32,140 bases of DNA from CAZYYO01 sp964650965. Lineage in GTDB: Bacteria; Bacillota; Clostridia; Lachnospirales; Lachnospiraceae. The DNA lies in assembly GCA_964650965.1 (NCBI GenBank), contig CAZYYO010000027.1:1-32140 (forward strand). The letters run 5' to 3'. Below the pieces are notes generated by a model that did not search any database, was not told the DNA's origin, and saw nothing but the letters and a program-made list of their open reading frames with translations. This document shows, piece by piece, positions 7,176 to 14,367 of the stretch; position 1 is the stretch's first letter, and each line of letters starts with the position of its first letter. A program made the translations under genes and the position numbers.

Positions 7176-8663
7176 TTACCGCTCTAACTGCGCAATCTTG
7201 TCCTGGATTGCCTGGATTACAATATTAATGGCCTGGATTCTGGCATACAGCTTGTCATTGGATTGGATGATGTGCCATGGAGCATATTCTGTGCTGGTCT
7301 TGGCAATCATTTCATCTACTGCTCCTTCATAGGCATCCCATTTCTCTCTGTTACGCCAGTCTTCGTCAGTAATCTTCCACTGCTTCTCCGGGGTATTCTG
7401 CCGCTGGGTGAAGCGAGCCAGCTGGGTCTCCTTGTCAATCTGAATCCAGAACTTCACTACCACAGCTCCCCAATCGGTTAAGCCTTTCTCAAATTCATTG
7501 ATTTCATTGTAAGCTCTCTGCCAGTCGTTATCACTGCAGAAGCCTTCCAGACGTTCCACCATAACACGACCATACCAGGTGCGGTCGAAGATGGCAATAT
7601 GTCCTGTCTTAGGCAGCTTGCTGTTAAAACGCCATAAAAAATGTCGGTTCTTCTCATGAACATCCGGGGATGCAATGGGATGAACCACGAAGCCTCTGGC
7701 ATCTAATGCACTGGTAAGACGCTTAATGTTTCCACCCTTACCGGCGGCATCCCAGCCTTCATATGCAATAACTACCGGAATTCCCATTCGGTATATCTTA
7801 TTGTGCAGTCTCCTTAATTTCTTTTGTGCCAAGTCTAACTCTATCTCGTATAACTCTCGACTTAAGGTGCGGTCCAATGGAACCTGTGCCAGTTTTGGCA
7901 TATCCACAAGTGGGTAAATGTTTTCCGGAATTTCTGCAGGCTGCTCCTGCCGTTTGATTGCAGTCTCGATTCCGTCCGTAAGTAACTGGCATACCTGCAG
8001 CTCCATTAAGCCCTTGGCACCGCCATCAATTACATGCCATGGTGCTGAGGCTGTGTTAGTTTCATGTATAAATTCACTGAAGGTCTCTTCATATTTCTTG
8101 CGATGCTTCTGCTCCTCTAAGTCTCGCTGGCCTACCCGCCAGCTGGTATCCTTTTGGGAAAGAAGCTTGTCAATTCTCTTTTTCTGCTCTTTCCCGGACA
8201 CATCTACGAAGATTTTAAGCACCAGATAGCCATTATCTGCCAGCTGACGCTCAAAGATGTTGATTTCCCGGATGCGACGCTTCCATTCTTTCTTGCTTAG
8301 CTCTCCATCCATTCTGGCAAACACAGTTTCTTCCATCCAGCCGGAATCTAAGAATACAAATTGTCCACTTTCGGGAATATTTTCCATATGCCGACATAAG
8401 AATGGTTTTCGCTGTTCCTCTGAAGTTGGTGCCTTCATTGGAATAACCTTGAAGAATCTAGGATCCAGGTCTCGAATGAGATAGCTGATTAGCGTCCCTT
8501 TCCCTGCTGCACCCCATCCTTCTACCATTACCAGCACCGGAAGCTTCTTCTCCTTAATCTTTTGCTGCTGAAGTGCCAGCTTCTGGCGGGTCTCCTTTAG
8601 AATCTTCTTCATTTCGTCCTGACTGAGCTGCTGAATTGCATTACCTGTTTCCTTTTCCATCAT
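7176..8663 (-). CDS. Two-domain PPK2, probable polyphosphate:AMP phosphotransferase
   Basis: A 495-aa protein with two tandem PPK2 domains, the layout of class II PPK2 (PAP) enzymes, which use polyphosphate to make ADP from AMP. The N-terminal domain has Walker A EGWGAAGKGT (about 48-57) and FLDSGWMEE where the catalytic copy has FDRTWYGR, so it lacks the conserved Arg and is probably not catalytic. The C-terminal domain is intact: EGWDAAGKGG (about 302-311) and FDRTWYGRVMVERLEGF (about 359-375). This is the division of labour known for PAP. Start: ATG at 8663 or 8660, both served by AAGAAGG; a further ATG at 8693 has poor spacing. After repair of the assembly gap, the upstream ttcA-like gene ends at 8641, so the two overlap by about 20 nt. 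It is the last gene of its operon. Confidence 0.9.
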   Translation of the reverse strand: MMEKETGNAIQQLSQDEMKKILKETRQKLALQQQKIKEKKLPVLVMVEGWGAAGKGTLISYLIRDLDPRFFKVIPMKAPTSEEQRKPFLCRHMENIPESGQFVFLDSGWMEETVFARMDGELSKKEWKRRIREINIFERQLADNGYLVLKIFVDVSGKEQKKRIDKLLSQKDTSWRVGQRDLEEQKHRKKYEETFSEFIHETNTASAPWHVIDGGAKGLMELQVCQLLTDGIETAIKRQEQPAEIPENIYPLVDMPKLAQVPLDRTLSRELYEIELDLAQKKLRRLHNKIYRMGIPVVIAYEGWDAAGKGGNIKRLTSALDARGFVVHPIASPDVHEKNRHFLWRFNSKLPKTGHIAIFDRTWYGRVMVERLEGFCSDNDWQRAYNEINEFEKGLTDWGAVVVKFWIQIDKETQLARFTQRQNTPEKQWKITDEDWRNREKWDAYEGAVDEMIAKTSTEYAPWHIIQSNDKLYARIQAINIVIQAIQDKIAQLER

Positions 8664-9998
8664 ACATGCCTTCTTTCCCTTTTTCCTTATCATAGCTTTC
8701 CAGGAAATGATGCTTGACTCCGTTTTGCTTATAGGCTATCACGGTAGCCAGATTTACATTTTCTACACTTTTAAAGATATTGCTTTCCACATAGGGATTG
8801 GTCTNNNNNNNNNNNNNNNNNNNNNNNNNNNNNNNNNNNNNNNNNNNNNNNNNNNNNNNNNNNNNNNNNNNNNNNNNNNNNNNNNNNNNNNNNNNNNNNN
8901 NNNNAGATTTACATTTTCTACACTTTTAAAGATATTGCTTTCCACATAGGGATTGGTCTCTTTCATTTTGCGAATCAGCTTCTTAACTTCAAGACGCTTG
9001 GACTTGCTTTGTTCGTCCTCCTGGCAGGAGGAGCAGGTCTCTGTGAACTTGCAGGCACATTGCAGGAAATACAGATGATTATAATCTCTCCATTTCTTAA
9101 TGCCGTCCTCTCTTACCAGATACAAAGGGCGAATCAGCTCCATGCCCTGGAAGTTACTGCTGTGAAGCTTGGGCATCATGGTCTGCATCTGGGCTCCGTA
9201 CAGCATGCCCATCAAAATGGTCTCAATCACATCATCATAATGATGTCCCAAAGCAATCTTATTACACCCTAATTCCTTGGCCTTACTGTATAAATAGCCC
9301 CGTCGCATTCTTGCACATAAATAGCAGGGGGACTTCTCAATATGGAATACAGATTCAAATATATCGGATTCAAAAATCGTAATGCCAATCCCCAGATTTC
9401 TTGCATTATTTTCAATAATCTTACGATTCTCCGGACTATACCCTGGATCCATTACCAGAAATTCCAGCTGAAAATCAAACTTATTATGTCGCTTCAATTC
9501 CTGAAACAGCTTCGCCATCAGCATGGAGTCCTTGCCACCGGAGATACATACTGCAATCTTATCTCCTTCCTGAACCAGCTCATATTCGTTAATTGCCTTG
9601 GTGAATTTGCACCAGATAGTTTTACGAAATTTCTTGCGGATGCTTTGCTCTACATCCTGACAAATGGTGGTATCCTCTTCTTTGCTTTTCTGCTCTGTAG
9701 TCTCTTTCATAAGCCATGCAAGATAGCCACCAGCCAGACTATAGGCCTCTATGCCCTGCTCTCTTAGATACTGGGCGGCACCTTTGCTGGTGTCTCCCCG
9801 CTTACAATACAGCACCACCTTCTGGGAGGGAAAGCTGCTATTGCTTAATTCCTTATCCGGAATATTGATTGCATTGGGAAGATGTCCGTATCCATAGGAC
9901 AGCTCATCTCGAATATCAATCAGCTGATACTCGTCCTCATTCCATTGTGTCCATTCTTCTAATGTAATTTCTATATTCAAGTACGTTACCTCTTTCAT
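8641..9998 (-). CDS. Rhodanese-TtcA fusion (PP-loop tRNA thiolation family), interrupted by an assembly gap
   Basis: As printed, the frame runs into the N-gap and ends wrongly. If the duplicated 55 bp are collapsed and the Ns removed, 1203 nt remain: 400 codons plus a TAA at 8641. Residues 1-96 form a rhodanese domain with the active-site loop CKRGDTS (Cys65) and the end AGGYLAWL. Then follows a TtcA/TilS-type PP-loop ATPase: SGGKDS at 153-158, the CxxC pair Cys225/Cys228, and GHHYDDVIET at 251-260. Further cysteines (314, 316, 322, 325) follow. TtcA enzymes thiolate C32 of tRNA with an Fe-S cluster bound by three cysteines, so a fused rhodanese could supply persulfide sulfur. The restored tail reads NVNLATVIAYKQNGVKHHF. 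The ATG overlaps the stop of the preceding gene (TAATG). The target nucleoside is not proven. Confidence 0.85.
8750..8959. other. Scaffold gap (100 N) flanked by an identical 55-bp duplication: assembly artefact
   Basis: Exactly 100 N fill 8805-8904. The 55 bases before them (8750-8804) and the 55 after them (8905-8959) are identical. A 55-base overlap at both contig ends is what a de Bruijn assembler with k=55 leaves when adjacent contigs are joined with a fixed N spacer. Merging the copies restores an open frame that continues into a sensible TtcA-like tail and stops at 8641. I infer that no sequence is missing here. Confidence 0.85.
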
Positions 9999-10339
9999 TA
10001 ATCTGTAATAATCGAAACCCGCTTCCCATTCTTATATGGATATTCTCGAATCATTACCACGTAATCCAAGTTGATTACCCGAATCTTATCTTCTTTCTCA
10101 AGAACCAGACCGCCCTCTTCCACTTCTTTGACAACACCATCTGCGGTTCCTTCCATGAGATTAATATAACAGTCTTTTCCTATAAATCTTTTTGCTAATT
10201 CATTCATTTTCTCATTTCCTTTCAGCATTTTCTTTTTTCTAATATTCATATTTACATGGGTTCTTCGACGCTTCTTCCGGGGTAGATAAATGAGAAGAAT
10301 CGCAATAATTATCGGAAACCATACCGTCCACCAGTTCAT
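9998..10339 (-). CDS. Small membrane-anchored conserved protein (DUF6897-like)
   Basis: A 113-aa protein with one N-terminal hydrophobic segment (WWTVWFPIIIAILLIYLP) and then a strongly basic patch (RKKRRR), which suggests anchoring with the C-terminus in the cytoplasm. The C-terminal half (about 50-105) reads like a compact beta-rich domain, FIGKDCYINLMEGTADGVV then VINLDYVVMIREYP. It resembles short Clostridial proteins of the DUF6897 type with an Sm-like look; I am not certain of the family number. An internal ATG at Met45 could give the soluble domain alone. AAGGAGAGG precedes the first ATG, 12 nt after the stop of the AAA+ gene; the last base of its own TAA is the first base of the ttcA-like ATG, so translation is probably coupled. 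Function unknown. Confidence 0.75.
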   Translation of the reverse strand: MNWWTVWFPIIIAILLIYLPRKKRRRTHVNMNIRKKKMLKGNEKMNELAKRFIGKDCYINLMEGTADGVVKEVEEGGLVLEKEDKIRVINLDYVVMIREYPYKNGKRVSIITD

Positions 10340-10351
10340 AGCCTCTCCTTC

Positions 10352-11836
10352 TTACGCAAGTAATGCAGCAACTGTTTCTCTGTCAAATACAGGTGCCGAA
10401 GCATGCTCTACTTCAATCTGATATAATGCATTGCCTGCAATATGCTCTGCCGCCTGTTCTAAATCTCGAATTCCGGAGGTATTGGCATACCGCTCAATCA
10501 CTGCGTCTAATCCATCTTCTGTAACAGCACACTCCTCAGGCTGTAATCCCATTCGCTTTAATACCTTAGGCAATGCAAATTGAGAAAATATTACCTTCTT
10601 CTCCTGTGGCGTATAATCTGGAATCTCTATTACCGCAAAACGGGACATTAATGGTGCACTAATCATATCCTTGTCATTTGCGGTTGCGATAGGATATACA
10701 CCAACCGTAGGAATGGTGCACTCTATGTAATTATCTGTAAAGCCCAGGTTGTCCAACAGGGTAAGCAGAACGTCTGCCGGGTTTCCATTTCCTTTACCGG
10801 AAGCTGCTTTATCTAATTCATTAATAATAAATACCAGATTGGATTCTCCCGCCATAGAAAATGCTTCCATAATAATTCCCGGCTTGGCATTGGAATAAAT
10901 TCTAGAGCTGCCTGTCAACTGCTCTGCATCATTGATGGAGCTCATGTCAAGGGTGGTCCATGGGAACTTCAATATTTTTGCCACCGCATAGGCAATCTGG
11001 GACTTTCCGGTTCCGGCAGGACCTACTAAGAGGATGCCATAGGCGGGCAGGGTATGGGTACGGTTAATCTGAATAATCGTCTCGATAATCCGCTGCTTCA
11101 CCCGTTCCATTCCGTACAATTCCTCATCTAGAATTCTTCTGGCTTCCACTGGATCTATGGAGGCAAAATAATTATTCTTCCACTGAATATTCATCATAAT
11201 AGACAGTGCTCTCTGGGCATGTCGCCGTTCCTCTGGTGTTACCTCATTGGAACGAGCCACCGCAAGATTTCTCCTTGCCCACAGGCGTATATTCTCTGGC
11301 ATGGTTCCACCGGCACAGGTCATAAAATCCGTAATACTCTGAATACTGGTAAGCTTCATATCATCTCCAGCCTCATCCATATCTTCTTCCGAATAATCCA
11401 GAGAAGGGGCATTACTGGCCATCAGACGGGTAATCATAAACTGCAGAAATCCATCCTCTGCTGACAGCTTTGTACCGGCGCCAGAGCTGATTTCCCGAAT
11501 CTTATACACTGCATAGCCCCGCTGGGTGTTTTCTCCTGTAAGACGCACCTTAATATGATTCTCTCCCAACCACTTTAACAGGCTGGTAAATCTTGCATCA
11601 ATCTCTAAGATATCTCCACTAACGGTTCCATCCTTCTCATCAAATTCAAAGGTGGTTCTTTTTACCGGATTGGTAAACATGCCTGTGGCATGATGCTTCC
11701 ACTCACATCTGGTATGGTCTATCACCATAATGGGTTTGTCCTTTGTGGCCTCTGTTTCATCGGAATAAAACACCTGGTAAGTGCATACCGCCTTATTTTT
11801 ATCTATTATTTCCTCATTAAAATCAAATACGGGCAT
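10352..11836 (-). CDS. Lon-like AAA+ ATPase without protease domain
   Basis: A 494-aa protein. Residues 1-230 form an N-terminal region I do not recognise; within it 1-120 looks beta-rich and 150-230 helical. The AAA+ module follows: Walker A GPAGTGKS at 272-279, Walker B LVFIINELDKA with Asn339-Glu340, sensor 1 Asn387 in IATAND, a probable arginine finger Arg399 in LMSRF, and sensor 2 Arg457 in TSGIRDLE. The sequence around sensor 2 is like Lon, but the chain ends about 35 residues later with no serine-lysine protease domain. The Walker B Asp of most AAA+ proteins is Asn here, while the catalytic Glu is kept. GGGAG lies 6 nt before the ATG, and a promoter is visible upstream. First gene of an operon with the DUF6897-like, TtcA-like and PPK2 genes. 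A remodelling role is inferred; the partner is unknown. Confidence 0.85.
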   Translation of the reverse strand: MPVFDFNEEIIDKNKAVCTYQVFYSDETEATKDKPIMVIDHTRCEWKHHATGMFTNPVKRTTFEFDEKDGTVSGDILEIDARFTSLLKWLGENHIKVRLTGENTQRGYAVYKIREISSGAGTKLSAEDGFLQFMITRLMASNAPSLDYSEEDMDEAGDDMKLTSIQSITDFMTCAGGTMPENIRLWARRNLAVARSNEVTPEERRHAQRALSIMMNIQWKNNYFASIDPVEARRILDEELYGMERVKQRIIETIIQINRTHTLPAYGILLVGPAGTGKSQIAYAVAKILKFPWTTLDMSSINDAEQLTGSSRIYSNAKPGIIMEAFSMAGESNLVFIINELDKAASGKGNGNPADVLLTLLDNLGFTDNYIECTIPTVGVYPIATANDKDMISAPLMSRFAVIEIPDYTPQEKKVIFSQFALPKVLKRMGLQPEECAVTEDGLDAVIERYANTSGIRDLEQAAEHIAGNALYQIEVEHASAPVFDRETVAALLA

Positions 11837-11874
11837 ATCCTGCTCCCTTCTTTTGTTCTTTTCTCTTTTCGTTT

Positions 11875-11903
11875 ATCATACCACAATTTTTTCTTTACAG
11901 AAA
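11875..11903 (-). promoter_or_regulatory. Candidate extended -10 promoter of the AAA+ operon
   Basis: TTTCTG (11903-11898), 17 nt, then TATGAT (11880-11875) preceded by TGG, i.e. an extended -10 element, on the minus strand. The -35 is poor and overlaps the end of the permease gene. The predicted leader is about 35 nt. Confidence 0.45.
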
Positions 11904-12944
11904 CTGGTACATCTCCCAAATTAAAAATGCTGCAACCGGTCCTAACAGAAAGCCCCACATGCCGAAGGCCTGGATTCCCAGGTAAATGCTCACCAACACC
12001 AGAAATGGATTGGCTCCTATACTGCTGCCTATCAATTTCGGTTCCAGATATTGTCGGGTTATGGTGGTAATTCCTGTTAATATAATTAACAGGATGCCCT
12101 GCAGTACATTTCCCTGGATAAAGGTAATGACAGCCCAGGGCAAAAACACAACGGCGGTTCCTAAAAATGGAAGTGCATCGCAGATGCCAATAAGGATTCC
12201 TGCCAACAATGCATAGGAATTTCCTATCAGAACCATTCCCAGAACGCACTCTCCCATTACAATTCCCATAATCACCAGCTGTGCCTTTAAATAGCTTCCA
12301 CCTACCTTCTTTAAATCACTGCCTAATGCCAGGATAACTTCTCCCAGAGGTGACTCCATAATTTTTTTATGATAGAAATCATAATCCTTCAATAAAAGAA
12401 ATGCCGAAACCAGGGTGACAACCAGATTGATGAAACCTCCAAAGGTTCCCTTTAATAGCTGAATCCCCTTGGCTGCCTGGGACATGATTTTTTCAGCCAG
12501 TCCTCCAATCATCTCATCCACAGAAAATTTCTCCTTCCACTGCTGCACCATTCGCTCTCCCAAGCCACTACTCATTTGATCCAAAAGCTCCTGCAGATAA
12601 TGAATCCAGGTGCTTCGCTGCTGCCACAGCTCCTTTATCTGGTTAATGAGAAGAACTCCCAATAACAGAATTCCTCCCCCAATCACAAACACCACAAGGG
12701 CAAGAAGCAGCACGGTCACTACACTGTTTTTCCACTGATTTTTCTTCTTCCCATTACTGCTGTCATGATTTGTTTTCTCCCTGGCTATCCAGCGCTGCTT
12801 TAAGGGATGTAGTACCCCTGCCAGAAAAAAGGCCACGAAAAAAGGAAACACTACCGGCAGTAATACCTTGATAAAAAGATATACAACCAGCGTGCTTCCT
12901 ATTAATTTTATAGTATTAGCAATAAAATGATATTCCTGTTTCAT
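11895..12944 (-). CDS. AI-2E/PerM-family permease (YtvI-like)
   Basis: A 349-aa polytopic membrane protein. N-terminal helices lie at about 8-45 (STLVVYLFIKVLLPVVFPFF) and about 66-95 (VVTVLLLALVVFVIGGGILL). A long, largely soluble middle region follows (about 100-150), then a C-terminal bundle with FINLVVTLVSAFLLLKDY, the LVIMGIVMGECVLGMVLIG helix, the family's ICDALPFLGTAVVFLPWA stretch and a final LLGPVAAFLIWEM. The architecture fits the AI-2E transporter family; members with this length in spore-formers include YtvI. The transported substrate is not predictable. The start is uncertain: an ATG at 12944 with a weak RBS, or a TTG at 12962, 11 nt after the preceding stop. Likely cotranscribed with the RluA-type gene. 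Confidence 0.88.
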   Translation of the reverse strand: MKQEYHFIANTIKLIGSTLVVYLFIKVLLPVVFPFFVAFFLAGVLHPLKQRWIAREKTNHDSSNGKKKNQWKNSVVTVLLLALVVFVIGGGILLLGVLLINQIKELWQQRSTWIHYLQELLDQMSSGLGERMVQQWKEKFSVDEMIGGLAEKIMSQAAKGIQLLKGTFGGFINLVVTLVSAFLLLKDYDFYHKKIMESPLGEVILALGSDLKKVGGSYLKAQLVIMGIVMGECVLGMVLIGNSYALLAGILIGICDALPFLGTAVVFLPWAVITFIQGNVLQGILLIILTGITTITRQYLEPKLIGSSIGANPFLVLVSIYLGIQAFGMWGFLLGPVAAFLIWEMYQFL

Positions 12945-12973
12945 ACTCTTAGTATGTAACAAATGAAGTTTCT

Positions 12974-13651
12974 TTATTCTGTTCGTTCAGACATTGCCTC
13001 AGCAAAATCCTGAAAATCTTCTCCCTTAGGAACAATCTGAAAGGTCATCTTCTCTCCTGTTGCCGGATGTGCAAAGGATAATTTGTATGAGCACAGACAT
13101 AAGGGACGTCCGGTACTTACTCCACCATACTTGGCATCTCCAAAAATGGGTGCGGTACGACTTGCCAGCTGTGCCCGAATCTGATGATGGCGTCCGGTCT
13201 CTAGCTGCACTTCAATTAATTTCTTATCATCAATGGTATCAACTACCTGATAATGGAGTACTGCTTTCTTTCCTCTCGGATCGTTATCCTTCACAACCTT
13301 GGCCTTATTGGTGCGACCATCCTTCACCATATAGTCCACCAGCGTATCAGAGTCTGGCATAATTCCTCTGGTAATAATAGCGTAATACAGCTTCTCCACC
13401 TTATGGTTTTGCACCTGAAGGCTTAGATTTGCTGCTGCTTTCTGGTTCTTGGCAAATGCTAATATTCCCTCCACTGGCTGGTCCAGACGCTGGATTACTC
13501 CAATATAATCTGCCTCCCCCTTCTGGATTCGATAATTCTTAAGATAGCTTACCATATCCATTTCTGTTACATTTGGTGACTGTGTAGGCATTCCTGCCGG
13601 CTTGTAGCATACAAGAACTTCCTCATCTTCAAATAAAATATCTGGATTCAT
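12974..13651 (-). CDS. RluA-family RNA pseudouridine synthase
   Basis: A 225-aa protein that isomerises uridine to pseudouridine in rRNA or tRNA. The catalytic Asp is in IQRLDQPVEG (Asp57); most relatives have HRLD, here QRLD. Other family marks are VCYKPAGMPTQ at 14-24, EKLYYAI near 86, and LETGRHHQIRAQLA near 151, followed by IFGDAKYGG. No S4 RNA-binding domain precedes the catalytic domain, which is usual for the short RluA-like proteins of Clostridia. Target position cannot be told from sequence. A purine-rich AAGAAGGGGG lies about 10 nt before the ATG. It is 23 nt downstream of the response-regulator gene and 11-29 nt upstream of the permease gene, so it is probably in the same transcript. 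Confidence 0.92.
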   Translation of the reverse strand: MNPDILFEDEEVLVCYKPAGMPTQSPNVTEMDMVSYLKNYRIQKGEADYIGVIQRLDQPVEGILAFAKNQKAAANLSLQVQNHKVEKLYYAIITRGIMPDSDTLVDYMVKDGRTNKAKVVKDNDPRGKKAVLHYQVVDTIDDKKLIEVQLETGRHHQIRAQLASRTAPIFGDAKYGGVSTGRPLCLCSYKLSFAHPATGEKMTFQIVPKGEDFQDFAEAMSERTE

Positions 13652-13674
13652 CGTATCATTTCCCCCTTCTTTGG

Positions 13675-14367
13675 TTACATTTTAAATCGATAGCCCACGC
13701 CCCAGATGGTTTCGATATACTGTGGCTTGTTGCTATTTAATTCCACCTTCTCACGAATCTTCTTAATATGCACGGTAACCGTGGCAATATCTCCAATGGA
13801 ATCCATATCCCATATTTTGCGGAATAAATCCTCCTTGGAAAATACATGATTGGGATTCTCTGCCAGGAAGGTAAGCAGTTCAAACTCCTTGGTAGTCAGC
13901 TGCTTCTCCTCATCATTTACCCATACTCTTCTGGCTTTCTTTTCAATTTTCAGTCCACGGATTTCGATAATATCATTCTGCTGCTGTCCACTTCCTACAA
14001 GACGTTCATATCTGGCCATATGTGCCTTCACTCTAGCTACCAGTTCGCTAGGTGAAAATGGTTTTGTGATATAATCATCTGCTCCCAATCCCAGTCCACG
14101 GATTTTATCAATATCTTCCTTCTTCGCTGATACCATAAGAATGGGTGTATTCTTCGTCTTACGTATTTCCTTACAGATTTCAAATCCATCTACACCAGGA
14201 AGCATCAGGTCCAAAATATACATATCAAAGTCTTCTCCAAGAGCCTTAGCAAGCCCTGTCTTACCATTGTTTTCAATGGCAACTTGAAAGCCACTAAGCT
14301 CTAGATAATCCTTCTCTAATTCTGCAATTTCCACTTCATCCTCGATAATTAATACTTTACTGCTCAT
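13675..14367 (-). CDS. OmpR/PhoB-family response regulator
   Basis: A 230-aa two-domain regulator. The receiver domain has the acidic pocket IIEDE at 7-11, the phospho-acceptor Asp53 in ILDLMLPGVDG, and Lys102 in DDYITKPF. A winged-helix DNA-binding domain follows at about 130-230, with LTTKEFELLTFLAENPNHVFSK split across its first helix and the end VTVHIKKIREKVE...GVGYRFKM typical of the family. Its gene overlaps the 3' end of the sensor-kinase gene by 11 nt, so the two form a cognate pair. The target genes cannot be told from the window; the RluA-type and permease genes downstream may just be cotranscribed. Confidence 0.95.
   Translation of the reverse strand: MSSKVLIIEDEVEIAELEKDYLELSGFQVAIENNGKTGLAKALGEDFDMYILDLMLPGVDGFEICKEIRKTKNTPILMVSAKKEDIDKIRGLGLGADDYITKPFSPSELVARVKAHMARYERLVGSGQQQNDIIEIRGLKIEKKARRVWVNDEEKQLTTKEFELLTFLAENPNHVFSKEDLFRKIWDMDSIGDIATVTVHIKKIREKVELNSNKPQYIETIWGVGYRFKM

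Noticed and set aside
8763..8904. Protein tail of the TtcA-like gene read through the Ns
   Set aside because: It is a frame-shifted reading of the duplicated 55 bp and disappears on collapsing the false join.
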